A stretch of 64,000 nucleotides of DNA from the NCBI RefSeq assembly GCF_013283835.1, contig NZ_CP054052.1, forward strand, positions 1,302,001 to 1,366,000, in the 5' to 3' direction. Positions 18,713 through 27,332 of this stretch are shown here, one piece after another. The first letter of the stretch is position 1, and the number at the start of each line of letters is the position of its first letter. Position numbers and translations under genes: made by a program. The notes under the pieces are model-generated. The model was not told the DNA's origin. It was given only the letters and a program-made list of their open reading frames with translations, and did not search any database. Source of the stretch: Poseidonibacter lekithochrous (GTDB lineage: Bacteria; Campylobacterota; Campylobacteria; Campylobacterales; Arcobacteraceae).

Positions 18713-19423
18713 ATGGATCATAAGGAATTTATGACAAATATGTCAGAACTTTCAATTGTTTATATTGAAGATGATGTAAATATTAGAAAATATATTTGTG
18801 AATTTTTAAGTAGATATTGTAAAAATATATATGAAGCATCAAGTGCAGAAGAGGGTTATACTTTGTATAAAGAGCATAAACCTCAGATTCTTTTAGTAGA
18901 TATCAACCTTCCTAAGATGAGTGGAATGGAACTTATTTCATTAATTAGAGAGAATGATAAAAATACAAGAGTTATTATCTCTACGGCATATACAAATAAA
19001 GAGTTTACTATTGAAGCTGTAGAGTTGTTTATTACTAGGTATTTAGTAAAACCAATAACTAGTAAAGATTTAGTAGAAGCTTTCAAAAAAGCTATAAATG
19101 AGTTTCAAGAAGTGTTCCCTAATTTTGGAAATATTGATTTGGGTGAAAGCTTTTTTTATGATAGAAGAAAAAGAGTTTTATTCCAAGAGCTTGAGGAGAT
19201 TGGTTTACGAAAAAAAGAGATGCAAATCTTAGAGTTTTTTATTAAAAAGAATGAACAAATTATAAGTTATGAATCTTTACAGAATGAAGTTTGGGAAGAT
19301 GAGGTAATGACTGAAAACTCTATTAGAAGTCAGATTAGAAATATAAGACAAAAAACCCATCATGGGATTTTTTCAAATGTAAGTGGAGTAGGTTATAAAC
19401 TATATAAAAGTGAAAAACTATGA
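18713..19423 (+). CDS. OmpR-type response regulator
   Basis: A 236-residue regulator. The receiver (about 13-130) has the acidic cluster in YIEDDVN, phosphoacceptor D in ILLVDINLPKMSG, T in ISTAY and K in LVKPI. A winged-helix output domain (about 145-234) ends in VSGVGYKL. AAGGAT precedes the ATG. Its stop shares an ATGA overlap with the CBS kinase gene, so the two are the likely cognate pair of this operon. Target promoters are unknown. Confidence 0.9.
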   Translation: MDHKEFMTNMSELSIVYIEDDVNIRKYICEFLSRYCKNIYEASSAEEGYTLYKEHKPQILLVDINLPKMSGMELISLIRENDKNTRVIISTAYTNKEFTIEAVELFITRYLVKPITSKDLVEAFKKAINEFQEVFPNFGNIDLGESFFYDRRKRVLFQELEEIGLRKKEMQILEFFIKKNEQIISYESLQNEVWEDEVMTENSIRSQIRNIRQKTHHGIFSNVSGVGYKLYKSEKL

Positions 19424-21315
19424 ATAGCCTAAAAAAGATAGCTAATCAAGGTGAGTTTAGTATTGATGCAAACTCTTCTATCAAAGAAGCAATGGCTATT
19501 ATGCATAAAAATAAAAATGGTAGTGTTGTTTTAATTGAAAATCTAAAGCCGGTTGCTATTATTACTGAAAGTGATATTGTTAATACTTTAAAAGCTAATA
19601 TGAATCTAAATAAAAGATCTATTGAAATAGCTACAAGAAAAGTAATATCAACAAATGAGAATAGACCAGTTGAGTATGCTTTTGATTTATTAATACAACA
19701 TAGTATTAGAAGAATAATACTTGTTGATAATGAAGGTTTATACAAAGGTATAGTTCTTCAAAAAGATTTATTTGAATATCTAGAAGAAGATGTATATAAA
19801 ATTGATTTAAAAGTATCTGATATTATTAAAACTGATCATTCAATACAAACAGTTCAAATGGATGATACTATTAAAAAAGCCGTAAGTATTATGCAAAAAT
19901 ATCAAATAGGTTCAGTTGTAGTTTTAGATGGTAATACTCATGTGGGAATTATTACTGAAAAAGATATTTTAAAACTTACTTATTATGAGGTTGAGTTATC
20001 TCAAAAAGTAGCTACATGTATGAGTTCTCCAATTATTAGCGTAAAGGTTGATACTCTAGTAACAAATGTTATTGAGTTAATGAAAGTACAAAGTATTAGA
20101 AGAGTTGTAGTTTTAGATAATAAAGAAAAAATAGTAGCAATTGTTACAAATAGAGATATTCTAAAACATATCAAAGGTAACTATACAAGAATTCTACAGA
20201 ATAAAATCAAACATGCCCAAGAGATAATGGACTTTTTGCCTGAACCAATTATTGAAATCTTTTATTCTAAGAATGAAGAAGTGATTTATTGGATGAATGA
20301 ACAAGCTCATAAACTATTTGGAAATGACTTAATTGAACAAAAAGTTACAAGACTATTCAAGTTAGAAGATTGGGAAGAGATTAAAAGCTTTTTATTAAGA
20401 AAAAAACAACTAAAAAATAAATCAGTTGAAATAAAAGGTTCTATCTACGAAATATCTGGAACAATCTCAAAGAATGTAAATACTAATTTTATTAAATTAA
20501 TTTTTAAAGATGTAACAAATTATGAACAAGAAAAAACAAAACTTCAAAATCTAATTGATAATGAAATAGAGAGACGAATGGATAGTGAGTACTTGCTAAT
20601 GCAACAAGCAAAACTCGCTACCATGGGAGAAATGATAGGTCATATTGCACATCAATGGAGACAACCCCTAGCTCAATTAGGTGGGATTTTTATGAATCTA
20701 GAGTCTGCTTATGCTTTTAATGAACTAGATGAAAAGTACTTAAATCAAAGAGTTTTACATGGAAATGATTTATTAAAATATATGTCTAATACCATTGAAG
20801 ATTTTAGGAACTTTTTTGAACCAAATAGAACAAAAGAAGTTTTTGATTTATCTGAATATATTCAAAATGCTGTGAATATAATTAATGCTTCTTTAACATA
20901 TCATCATATTAATTTAGACTTTCATAAACCATCAAAGACTATTAATACTACTGGTTTTCCAAGTGAGTTTTCCCAAGTAATTCTAAATATCTTAGCTAAT
21001 GCACAAGATGTATTAGTTCAAGAAGATATTAAAAATCCCTTTATAAAAATAGTTCTTCGAGAGACAAAAGATAAGGTTTATATTGATATTGAAGATAATG
21101 GTGGAGGAATTAATCTAAGTGTTATTGATAAGGTATTTGATATTTATTTTACTACAAAATCAAAAAAAGAGGGTACTGGCTTAGGACTTTATATTTCTAA
21201 ATTAATTATTGAAACAAAATTATCTGGGGAAATTAATGTAAGTAATAGTGATGTAGGTGCTGTATTTACAATTGAGTTATCAAAGGATAATATTCTAAGT
21301 GATGAGGTACTTTAA
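19420..21315 (+). CDS. Histidine kinase with four CBS motifs
   Basis: A 631-residue soluble kinase. The N-terminal 250 residues are four consecutive CBS motifs (about 5-60, 70-120, 130-185 and 195-250), forming two Bateman modules; each ends in the usual IITESDI, VLQKDL, IITEKDI or VTNRDI element. A PAS-like segment (about 265-375) and a coiled coil lead to the HisKA box HIAHQWRQPLAQ near 410 and an ATPase domain with ILANAQDVL, DNGGGI and GTGLGL. CBS pairs usually bind adenine nucleotides, so I infer sensing of ATP/AMP or another adenosyl ligand. It is the last gene of the operon, overlapping the OmpR-type regulator by 4 bases. CBS domains on kinases are uncommon. Confidence 0.9.
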   Translation: MNSLKKIANQGEFSIDANSSIKEAMAIMHKNKNGSVVLIENLKPVAIITESDIVNTLKANMNLNKRSIEIATRKVISTNENRPVEYAFDLLIQHSIRRIILVDNEGLYKGIVLQKDLFEYLEEDVYKIDLKVSDIIKTDHSIQTVQMDDTIKKAVSIMQKYQIGSVVVLDGNTHVGIITEKDILKLTYYEVELSQKVATCMSSPIISVKVDTLVTNVIELMKVQSIRRVVVLDNKEKIVAIVTNRDILKHIKGNYTRILQNKIKHAQEIMDFLPEPIIEIFYSKNEEVIYWMNEQAHKLFGNDLIEQKVTRLFKLEDWEEIKSFLLRKKQLKNKSVEIKGSIYEISGTISKNVNTNFIKLIFKDVTNYEQEKTKLQNLIDNEIERRMDSEYLLMQQAKLATMGEMIGHIAHQWRQPLAQLGGIFMNLESAYAFNELDEKYLNQRVLHGNDLLKYMSNTIEDFRNFFEPNRTKEVFDLSEYIQNAVNIINASLTYHHINLDFHKPSKTINTTGFPSEFSQVILNILANAQDVLVQEDIKNPFIKIVLRETKDKVYIDIEDNGGGINLSVIDKVFDIYFTTKSKKEGTGLGLYISKLIIETKLSGEINVSNSDVGAVFTIELSKDNILSDEVL

Positions 21316-21337
21316 AACCCATGCGGTTTTAAAGTAC
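21307..21337. terminator. Bidirectional terminator between the CBS kinase and acetyltransferase genes
   Basis: A perfect 13-bp stem, GTACTTTAAAACC / GGTTTTAAAGTAC, with loop CATGC, between convergent genes; it overlaps the kinase stop codon. Confidence 0.75.
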
Positions 21338-21343
21338 AAAATT

Positions 21344-21964
21344 TTAAGCTGACTCAAGCTTTCTTGTTTGAAGCTCTTCTACTGCTGCATCAATATCATC
21401 AAAAGAAATATCTTTTAAATCTTCCACTGGCATATCCCACCATTGTAATTCTAATAATTTTTCAATTGTTTCTTCATCAAATCTATATTTTAATACTTTT
21501 GCTGGAACTCCACCTACAATAGCATAAGGGGGAACATCTTTAACTACAACAGATCCACCAGCAACAATAGCTCCATCTCCGATACTTAGACCTCTTTTTA
21601 CAACTGCTAAAGAACCAACCCATACATCATTACCAAAAATAGTCTCTTTTGGTCTAGTGATTTTCTTTTGATCAAAATCTTCAATATAATCAGGGAAGTG
21701 AAGTTTTAAATTGTATTGTATTGCTGATGAGCTTAACCAAGTTGTTGGGTGATCAAATGCACCTAATTCACAGTTTTTACCAATTGAACAATATTTCCCC
21801 ATTTTACTACCAGGAAATAAAGTAGTACCGCTATTAATAAATGTGTAGTTACCAATATTACATGAATGTTTTACATTTGCAGTTCCTACTAGTCTAACAG
21901 GGGCATTAAGTATTGTATTCTTACCAACTTTAGCTTCTTTTGAAATATAATTAATGTCTTTCAT
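21344..21964 (-). CDS. Hexapeptide-repeat acetyltransferase (CatB/LbH family)
   Basis: Acyl-CoA-dependent O-acetyltransferase, 206 aa, with left-handed beta-helix repeats throughout: ISKEAKVGKNTIL, CNIGNYTFI, MGKYCSIGKN, FGNDVWVGSLAVV, IGDGAIVAGGSVV. The catalytic histidine is likely the one in AFDHPTTW, and the end PPYAIVGGVPAKVLKYRF is the usual closing segment of CatB/xenobiotic and sugar acetyltransferases. It starts directly after the nucleotidyltransferase stop (TAA-ATG, no gap), so the two are co-expressed. A role in decorating a surface sugar or polyol is inferred from the partner; antibiotic acetylation is unlikely in this context. Confidence 0.85.
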   Translation of the reverse strand: MKDINYISKEAKVGKNTILNAPVRLVGTANVKHSCNIGNYTFINSGTTLFPGSKMGKYCSIGKNCELGAFDHPTTWLSSSAIQYNLKLHFPDYIEDFDQKKITRPKETIFGNDVWVGSLAVVKRGLSIGDGAIVAGGSVVVKDVPPYAIVGGVPAKVLKYRFDEETIEKLLELQWWDMPVEDLKDISFDDIDAAVEELQTRKLESA

Positions 21965-22357
21965 TTATATACCTTTTATTCTTTGTATTAGTTGTGTTGT
22001 GGAAACATCAGGTGTTCTTGGTAAGTATTGAACTTTACATATTTCGTTAAATTCATCAAATTTACCTGCCCAGTCATCTCCCATAATTAGCATGTCCGCG
22101 TCATATTTAAGTAAATATTCTTTTTTTAATTCTAATGATTCTTCTAAAAAAACATCATCTACGAAGTTTAATGAAGAGATTATTTTCATTCTTTCATCTT
22201 CTGAATATACAGGTGTTCTACCTTTTTTATTAAAATTTAATTTATCAGAAGAAATTCCAACTATTAATTCATCTGCGTATTTTGCAGCTCTTTCAAGAAT
22301 TTTTAGATGTCCATAGTGAAATATATCAAATGTGCCAAATGTTAAAACTCTTTTCAT
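21965..22357 (-). CDS. TagD-like cytidylyltransferase
   Basis: Small nucleotidyltransferase, 130 aa, close in layout to glycerol-3-phosphate cytidylyltransferase: GTFDIFHYGHLKIL (HxGH nucleotide site), then GRTPVYSEDERMKII (RTxGxST-like region altered) and DADMLIMGDDW. It would activate a phospho-polyol or similar group as a CDP or ADP derivative for a surface polymer. The usual TagD signature RTEGISTT is not present; the C terminus reads PRTPDVSTTQLI, so the signature survives as DVSTT. No polymerase, flippase or glycosyltransferase gene is nearby. Operon with the acetyltransferase. Substrate uncertain. Confidence 0.85.
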   Translation of the reverse strand: MKRVLTFGTFDIFHYGHLKILERAAKYADELIVGISSDKLNFNKKGRTPVYSEDERMKIISSLNFVDDVFLEESLELKKEYLLKYDADMLIMGDDWAGKFDEFNEICKVQYLPRTPDVSTTQLIQRIKGI

Positions 22358-22503
22358 TCTCTTTTCCTAAATATTAAATAAGTTTATTTATTATAGATAA
22401 ATAAAATGTAACAATAATGGAATATCTTATTTATTTATATTCATTTAAATAAGATTTGTTATTTTTTTATAAAAAATTATACGTTTTTTACATTTTATTA
22501 ATA

Positions 22504-22509
22504 TATAAT
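22504..22509 (+). promoter_or_regulatory. -10 hexamer of the diguanylate cyclase gene
   Basis: TATAAT 25 bases before the ATG at 22535, within a long AT-rich gap; AAGGTG supplies the ribosome site. Confidence 0.5.
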
Positions 22510-22534
22510 CACCTATTAATCTATAAGGTGAAAT

Positions 22535-23794
22535 ATGAAAAAAATATTAGTAGTTGATGATAGTAAAACAATATTATATGGTATAAAAGACAGTTTAGAA
22601 CAAAAAAGTGATTATGAAGTATATACGGCAATGTCATACAAAGAGTGTGCAGAAATTTTATTAGAACATAAAGGAAGGTTTGACGTAGCGTTATTAGATT
22701 ATAGTCTTCCTGATGCTAAAAATGGTGAGATTGTTGAATTTATTAGCAAGTTTAAAATTAAATCAGTTTTATTAACTGGTTCATCTTTGGATACAAATAA
22801 TAAAGTTTTCTCAACTGAAACAGTAGTTGATTATGTAATCAAAGATGGTAGTCAAGCTATTGATTATGCAACATCTATTGTAAATAGAATTGTTGAAAAT
22901 GAAAATGTAGAAGTTTTAATTGTGGATGATTCAAAAACATTTGCTCATAAAATGGAAGCTTTATGTGAACAATATAACCTACGAACTTCAGTTAGATATA
23001 GTGGAGAAGAAGGACTTAAAGCTTTAAATGAAAGATCTCATATAAAAGTAGTATTAGTAGATTATATGATGCCTGATATGAATGGTTTAGAGTTTACTTC
23101 AAAACTAAGAAAAAAATATAAAAAAGATGAAGTATCTGTTATTGCATTATCTGGTTCAGAAGATAAAGAACTAGTATCAAAATTCTTAAAATATGGCGCT
23201 AATGACTTTTTATATAAAGACTTCTCAAAAACAGAATTCTTCTCAAGAATTAATAGTAATATCGAAATTATTCAGTTATTTGACTCAATTAGAGATAAAG
23301 CTACAAGAGATCATATGACAGGAATGTTTAATAGAAGATATTTCTTTGAAACTGGTAGAGAAATGTATGAAAGAGCAAAAGCTAGAAAAGAGAATTTTGC
23401 TTTAGCAATGTTAGATATTGATAAGTTTAAAAATATCAATGATACATGGGGACATGATATTGGAGATATTGCTATTAAAGAAGTTGGTAAAATTCTTGCA
23501 AAATATCTAAATAAAGATTCATTAATTTCAAGAGTTGGTGGAGAAGAGTTTTGTATTATGATGCATAATAGACCAGAACAAGAAGTAATTCAAACTTTTG
23601 AAGAAATTAGAGAAGCCTTTGCAAAAAATGTAATCAAACTTGATAATTTAAACCTAAAATACACAGTTTCTATTGGTCTTTGTATTGATTTTGGAGAGTC
23701 ATTAGAACAAATGATGAAATTCTCTGATGTATCATTATATGAAGCAAAAGAAAAAGGTAGAAATAAAGTAATTATGTATGAAGGAATTATTTAA
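22535..23794 (+). CDS. Two-receiver diguanylate cyclase (PleD-like)
   Basis: A 419-residue regulator. Receiver 1 (about 1-120) has LVVDDSK, D in ALLDYSLPD and VIKDG. Receiver 2 (about 125-245) has LIVDDSK, D in VLVDYMMPDMNG, S in ALSGS and K in FLYKDF. A GGDEF domain (about 255-417) has an intact active site, VGGEEF near 334, with LDIDKFKNIND for the metal. It should therefore make c-di-GMP on phosphorylation. The inhibitory I-site (RxxD five residues before the motif) is missing: the equivalent positions read NKDS. This is the only clearly intact diguanylate cyclase in the window. It is monocistronic with its own promoter; the partner kinase is unknown. Confidence 0.93.
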   Translation: MKKILVVDDSKTILYGIKDSLEQKSDYEVYTAMSYKECAEILLEHKGRFDVALLDYSLPDAKNGEIVEFISKFKIKSVLLTGSSLDTNNKVFSTETVVDYVIKDGSQAIDYATSIVNRIVENENVEVLIVDDSKTFAHKMEALCEQYNLRTSVRYSGEEGLKALNERSHIKVVLVDYMMPDMNGLEFTSKLRKKYKKDEVSVIALSGSEDKELVSKFLKYGANDFLYKDFSKTEFFSRINSNIEIIQLFDSIRDKATRDHMTGMFNRRYFFETGREMYERAKARKENFALAMLDIDKFKNINDTWGHDIGDIAIKEVGKILAKYLNKDSLISRVGGEEFCIMMHNRPEQEVIQTFEEIREAFAKNVIKLDNLNLKYTVSIGLCIDFGESLEQMMKFSDVSLYEAKEKGRNKVIMYEGII

Positions 23795-23824
23795 ATTTTT
23801 TAATTCTTAGAAATAAATTTTAGC

Positions 23825-23830
23825 TATAAT
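23825..23830 (+). promoter_or_regulatory. -10 hexamer of the yitT-like gene
   Basis: TATAAT 40 bases before the start at 23870; AAGGA at 23853-23857 is the ribosome site. Confidence 0.45.
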
Positions 23831-23869
23831 TCTTATTGATAAAATTAATAATAAGGAATTATAGTTAGA

Positions 23870-24718
23870 ATGCGAGATCTCTTTAAATCCCCATCATTTC
23901 TTAACTTTGTATTTGTAGTAGTAGGTTCAGTTTTCTCTGCTATTGGTGTTGTATCTTTTTTAGTACCAAATAGTTTAATTACAGGAGGAACAGCTGGTTT
24001 AGCCCTGTTATTTCATCATGTAAGTTCTCTTACTATTGGTACTTGGATGTTTTTGATTAATGTACCTTTAGTTTTATTAGGTATTAGATACTTTGGTAAA
24101 ATGTATGCTGTAAAAAGTGTAGCTACTATTATATTTATTTCAGTGTTAATTGACTTTCTAAAAGAGTATATCTCTTTACCTCAAGCTACTTCTGAAACAT
24201 TACTTGCTTCTATTTTTGGAGGAGTTTTTATTGGTTTAGGTTTAGGTTTTATTATTCGTGGTAAATCCTCTGCTGGTGGAAGTTCAATTATCGCAACTAT
24301 TATTGCTTCAACTACTAAGTATAAAGCTTCTGAAGCAATGCTTTTTATTGATGCTGCGGTTATACTTCTTTCAATTTATGTTTTTGATGACATTGACAAA
24401 GCTCTATGGAGTATTGTAAGTATTTATGTAACATCAAAAATTGTAGATGTTATTCTAACTGGTCGTCCATCTAAAAAAGTAGTTCACCTTGTAACAGATA
24501 AAGTTGAAATACTAGCAAAAGAAGTAAAAGATAAATTAGGTCCTGAAGGAACTATTATAAAAGGTGAAAACCTATCTTCTGATGGTGAGAAAAAAATGAT
24601 ATTAATTGTTGTTGAAATATCAAAAATACAAGTTTTAAAAGAAATAGCTAAACGTAATGATCCTGAATCATTTTTAGTAATTAGTGAAGCTTCTGAATTG
24701 TTAGGAAGAGGTAACTAA
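23870..24718 (+). CDS. YitT family membrane protein
   Basis: A 282-residue integral membrane protein. About five or six helices fill residues 10-195, including the conserved glycine-rich stretches NSLITGGTAGLALL and FIGLGLGFIIRGKSSAGGSS, followed by a soluble C-terminal DUF2179 domain (about 205-280). YitT proteins are found widely, but their transport substrate is not established. The gene has its own promoter. It converges with the FMN reductase gene across a perfect palindromic terminator. Confidence 0.9.
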   Translation: MRDLFKSPSFLNFVFVVVGSVFSAIGVVSFLVPNSLITGGTAGLALLFHHVSSLTIGTWMFLINVPLVLLGIRYFGKMYAVKSVATIIFISVLIDFLKEYISLPQATSETLLASIFGGVFIGLGLGFIIRGKSSAGGSSIIATIIASTTKYKASEAMLFIDAAVILLSIYVFDDIDKALWSIVSIYVTSKIVDVILTGRPSKKVVHLVTDKVEILAKEVKDKLGPEGTIIKGENLSSDGEKKMILIVVEISKIQVLKEIAKRNDPESFLVISEASELLGRGN

Positions 24719-24744
24719 AGTTTAGGAATATTCCTAAACTTTAG
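24715..24744. terminator. Perfect 30-bp palindrome between convergent genes
   Basis: Each half is 15 bases (CTAAAGTTTAGGAAT and its exact complement). It spans the stop codons of yitT and the FMN reductase and acts most likely as a bidirectional terminator. Loss of a few central pairs gives a normal hairpin loop. Confidence 0.75.
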
Positions 24745-25243
24745 ATAATTTTGAAAGTTGCTCAATAATATTTTTTGCACTTTCTTCATTTAAAGGTTTT
24801 TCATAAGTAGTTAGAATCTCTCTAGCTAAAATATTTGCACCTAAATGTTGGAACATAATTCTCATAGCTTGAAGACCTTTTGCTCCACCTCCACCACTGT
24901 GAGTAGCTAAAGCAACGACTTTTTGCTCAAATGCATCTCTCCAGCTTTTTGTAGCTCTAGAAGTCCATGCCATTGCATTGTTTAATACAGGAGGCATTAC
25001 ACCATTATATTCAGGTGCAACAATAATAAATGCTTTTAAATCTAAAATATGGTTTGCTAAATCTAAAGCAACTTCTGGAATACCATTTGCTTCTTCTTCA
25101 ACTGTACTATATAAAGGTAGATTTAAATCTACAAGATTTATTAATTCTACTTCACAATTTAATTCATTTGCTATTTCTTCTAATTTTTTACCTAGGTTTC
25201 TATTGTTATTAGCACTTGCTACTAAAATTCCAATTTTTGACAT
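24734..25243 (-). CDS. NADPH-dependent FMN reductase-like flavoprotein
   Basis: Flavodoxin-fold reductase of 169 aa. The N terminus MSKIGILVASANNNRN matches the phosphate-binding loop of NADPH-dependent FMN/azo/quinone reductases, and APEYNGVMPPVLNNAMAW is the hallmark FMN-contacting block (PEYN). It transfers electrons from NAD(P)H to quinones, azo dyes, chromate or free flavin; the physiological acceptor is not evident. It is monocistronic. Confidence 0.9.
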   Translation of the reverse strand: MSKIGILVASANNNRNLGKKLEEIANELNCEVELINLVDLNLPLYSTVEEEANGIPEVALDLANHILDLKAFIIVAPEYNGVMPPVLNNAMAWTSRATKSWRDAFEQKVVALATHSGGGGAKGLQAMRIMFQHLGANILAREILTTYEKPLNEESAKNIIEQLSKLSKV

Positions 25244-25422
25244 AATTTATTTCCTTATAATTTATTGTATTTAATAAAAGTTTTTGATTATATCAAATAA
25301 TTACTTTTTTTTTGAATATAACGAATAATATAATATTTTTGTTAACTTTTTTTGAATATTTATTACATATCAAGTGTAATTCATGTAGTATAAAATACAA
25401 AATCATCTAAGATAGACAGCAT

Positions 25423-27327
25423 ATGGAAAATACAAAAGAAAAACAAATTTTAAAAATAATTAAATATACTCCGCCTATATTTACAATAATTATTTCAATT
25501 TTAATTACATTATTTTTATATTTTGATAATAAGAATACTTTTTTAGAACAAAAAACTAGAATAGAAAATGACTATATAAAAAGTCATAAGAAGATTATCA
25601 AAGATGAAGTTGATAGAGTTGCTAACTATATTGAATATTTACAAGTATCAACAGAAAAAGAATTAAAAAACTCAATTAAAAATAGAGTATATGAAGCTCA
25701 CAGTATTGCTACAAATATTTACAACAAACACAAAAACACAAAAACTAAAAAAGAAATATTTCAAGAAATCAAAACTGCATTAGAATCAATTCGATATAAC
25801 AATGGTCGAGGTTATTTCTTTATGGATAATGTAGATGGTGTAAAGGTTTTATATCCACTTGATAAAAATATAGAAAACAAAAATTTTTATAATTATGCGG
25901 ATGCAAAAGGTTATAAATTTGTTAGAACTATTGTAGAAACAATAAAAAATAAAACTGAAAGATTTGATGAATATTATTGGTATAAACCAAATCAAGGTAA
26001 AGAAAGTTTCAAGAAAATATCTTTTTACAAATACTTTGAACCGCTTAACTTAGCAATTGGTTCAGGTGAATATATTGATGAATATGAAAAAATGATGCAA
26101 AGAAAAGCCTTAGATTATATTAATTTGATTAGATATGGTAAAAATGGTTATGTTTTTGTAATTGATTATGATTCTATATATTTAAGCCATATTAAAAAAG
26201 AGTATCTAGGGAAAAGTGCTATTGCTAACAATGATACAAAAAAGATTACAAAAGTAATTGATGATTTAAAAAATATTGCAATTGAAGGTTCAGGGTTTTA
26301 TTCTTATGTTCAAAATTCAAAACCTGATACATCCTTAGCTACTAAGAAAATAAGTTATGTAAAGGGTTTTAATAAGTGGAAATGGATTATTGGTACTGGA
26401 TTCTATGAAGATGATATTTTAACAGAAGTACAAAAAAGTAAAGATGTTATTGATGAAAAGTATACTTCTTATATTCAAAATATTCTTTTACTTAGTGCTG
26501 TAATGACTTTAGTTTTATTATTTATTTCTATGTATATCTCAAAATTGTTAGAAGATAAGCTAAATGAGTATAAGAGTGAAATTAATAATAAACAAACTTT
26601 GCTTTTCCAACAATCAAAAATGGCTGCTATGGGTGAAATGATTGGTAATATTGCTCATCAATGGAGACAACCACTATCAACGATTACAACAGCATCAAGT
26701 GGTATGGTTTTACAAAAGCAGTTAGATGCATTAAGTGATGATTTTTTCTATGAAGCATCAAATAAAATTAATGCTTCAGCTCAATACTTATCCAAAACAA
26801 TTGATGATTTTAGGAACTTCTTTAGCCCTAATAAAGTGAAAAGTAACTTCTTATTAAAGAATACATTTTCAACTGCTTTAGACTTAATACAAGCTCAGTT
26901 TAAAACAAAAAGTATAAATATTGTTAAACATATTGAAAATGTAGAAATCATTTCATATGAAAATGAATTGATTCAAGCACTTATTAATATTCTAAATAAT
27001 GCAAGAGATGAATTACTAAAAGTTGATGATCATAGTAGATTTATATTCATTGATGTATATAAAAAAGATGATAAGATTAATATTTGTGTAAAAGATAGTG
27101 CAGGTGGAATTCCAAATGATATTATAAATAGAATTTTTGAACCATATTTTACAACGAAACATAAAGCTCAAGGTACAGGAATTGGTTTATATATGACTGA
27201 AGAGATTATTGTAAAACATCTTGAAGGTGAATTATTTGTAAGGAATAAGGATTTTATCTACCAAGATAAACCCCTAAGAGGTGCAGAGTTTAAAATCATT
27301 TTACCAATAGATGGGGATTTAATTTAA
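25423..27327 (+). CDS. Membrane histidine kinase with double Cache sensor
   Basis: A 634-residue kinase. Helices at about 15-34 and 345-367 enclose a periplasmic region made of two sCache_2-like modules. The first has GYFFMDNVDGVKVLYP and LAIGSGEY; the second has GYVFVIDYDSIYLSH and WIIGTGFY. A coiled coil leads to the box NIAHQWRQPLST near 410 and an ATPase domain with INILNNARDEL, DSAGGIP and GTGIGL. Such sensors usually bind small organic acids or similar ligands. There is no fused receiver and no adjacent regulator in the same orientation, so it is an orphan kinase. The catalytic core is very close to that of 14316. Confidence 0.92.
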   Translation: MENTKEKQILKIIKYTPPIFTIIISILITLFLYFDNKNTFLEQKTRIENDYIKSHKKIIKDEVDRVANYIEYLQVSTEKELKNSIKNRVYEAHSIATNIYNKHKNTKTKKEIFQEIKTALESIRYNNGRGYFFMDNVDGVKVLYPLDKNIENKNFYNYADAKGYKFVRTIVETIKNKTERFDEYYWYKPNQGKESFKKISFYKYFEPLNLAIGSGEYIDEYEKMMQRKALDYINLIRYGKNGYVFVIDYDSIYLSHIKKEYLGKSAIANNDTKKITKVIDDLKNIAIEGSGFYSYVQNSKPDTSLATKKISYVKGFNKWKWIIGTGFYEDDILTEVQKSKDVIDEKYTSYIQNILLLSAVMTLVLLFISMYISKLLEDKLNEYKSEINNKQTLLFQQSKMAAMGEMIGNIAHQWRQPLSTITTASSGMVLQKQLDALSDDFFYEASNKINASAQYLSKTIDDFRNFFSPNKVKSNFLLKNTFSTALDLIQAQFKTKSINIVKHIENVEIISYENELIQALINILNNARDELLKVDDHSRFIFIDVYKKDDKINICVKDSAGGIPNDIINRIFEPYFTTKHKAQGTGIGLYMTEEIIVKHLEGELFVRNKDFIYQDKPLRGAEFKIILPIDGDLI

Positions 27328-27332
27328 TCCCC
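27313..27332. terminator. Hairpin between convergent kinase genes
   Basis: Stem GGGGATT / AATCCCC with a 6-base AT loop, overlapping the stop codon of the double-Cache kinase and ending next to the convergent hybrid kinase gene. Confidence 0.65.

Noticed and set aside
22509-22531. TCACCT/AGGTGA repeat that could mask the ribosome site of the diguanylate cyclase gene
   Set aside because: The first arm overlaps or directly follows the -10 hexamer and is probably not transcribed; 6-bp arms also arise easily by chance.
23824-23864. Inverted repeat in front of yitT that could hide the ribosome site like a riboswitch
   Set aside because: Its 5' arm contains the likely -10 hexamer, so it would not be in the transcript; no known riboswitch shape is present.
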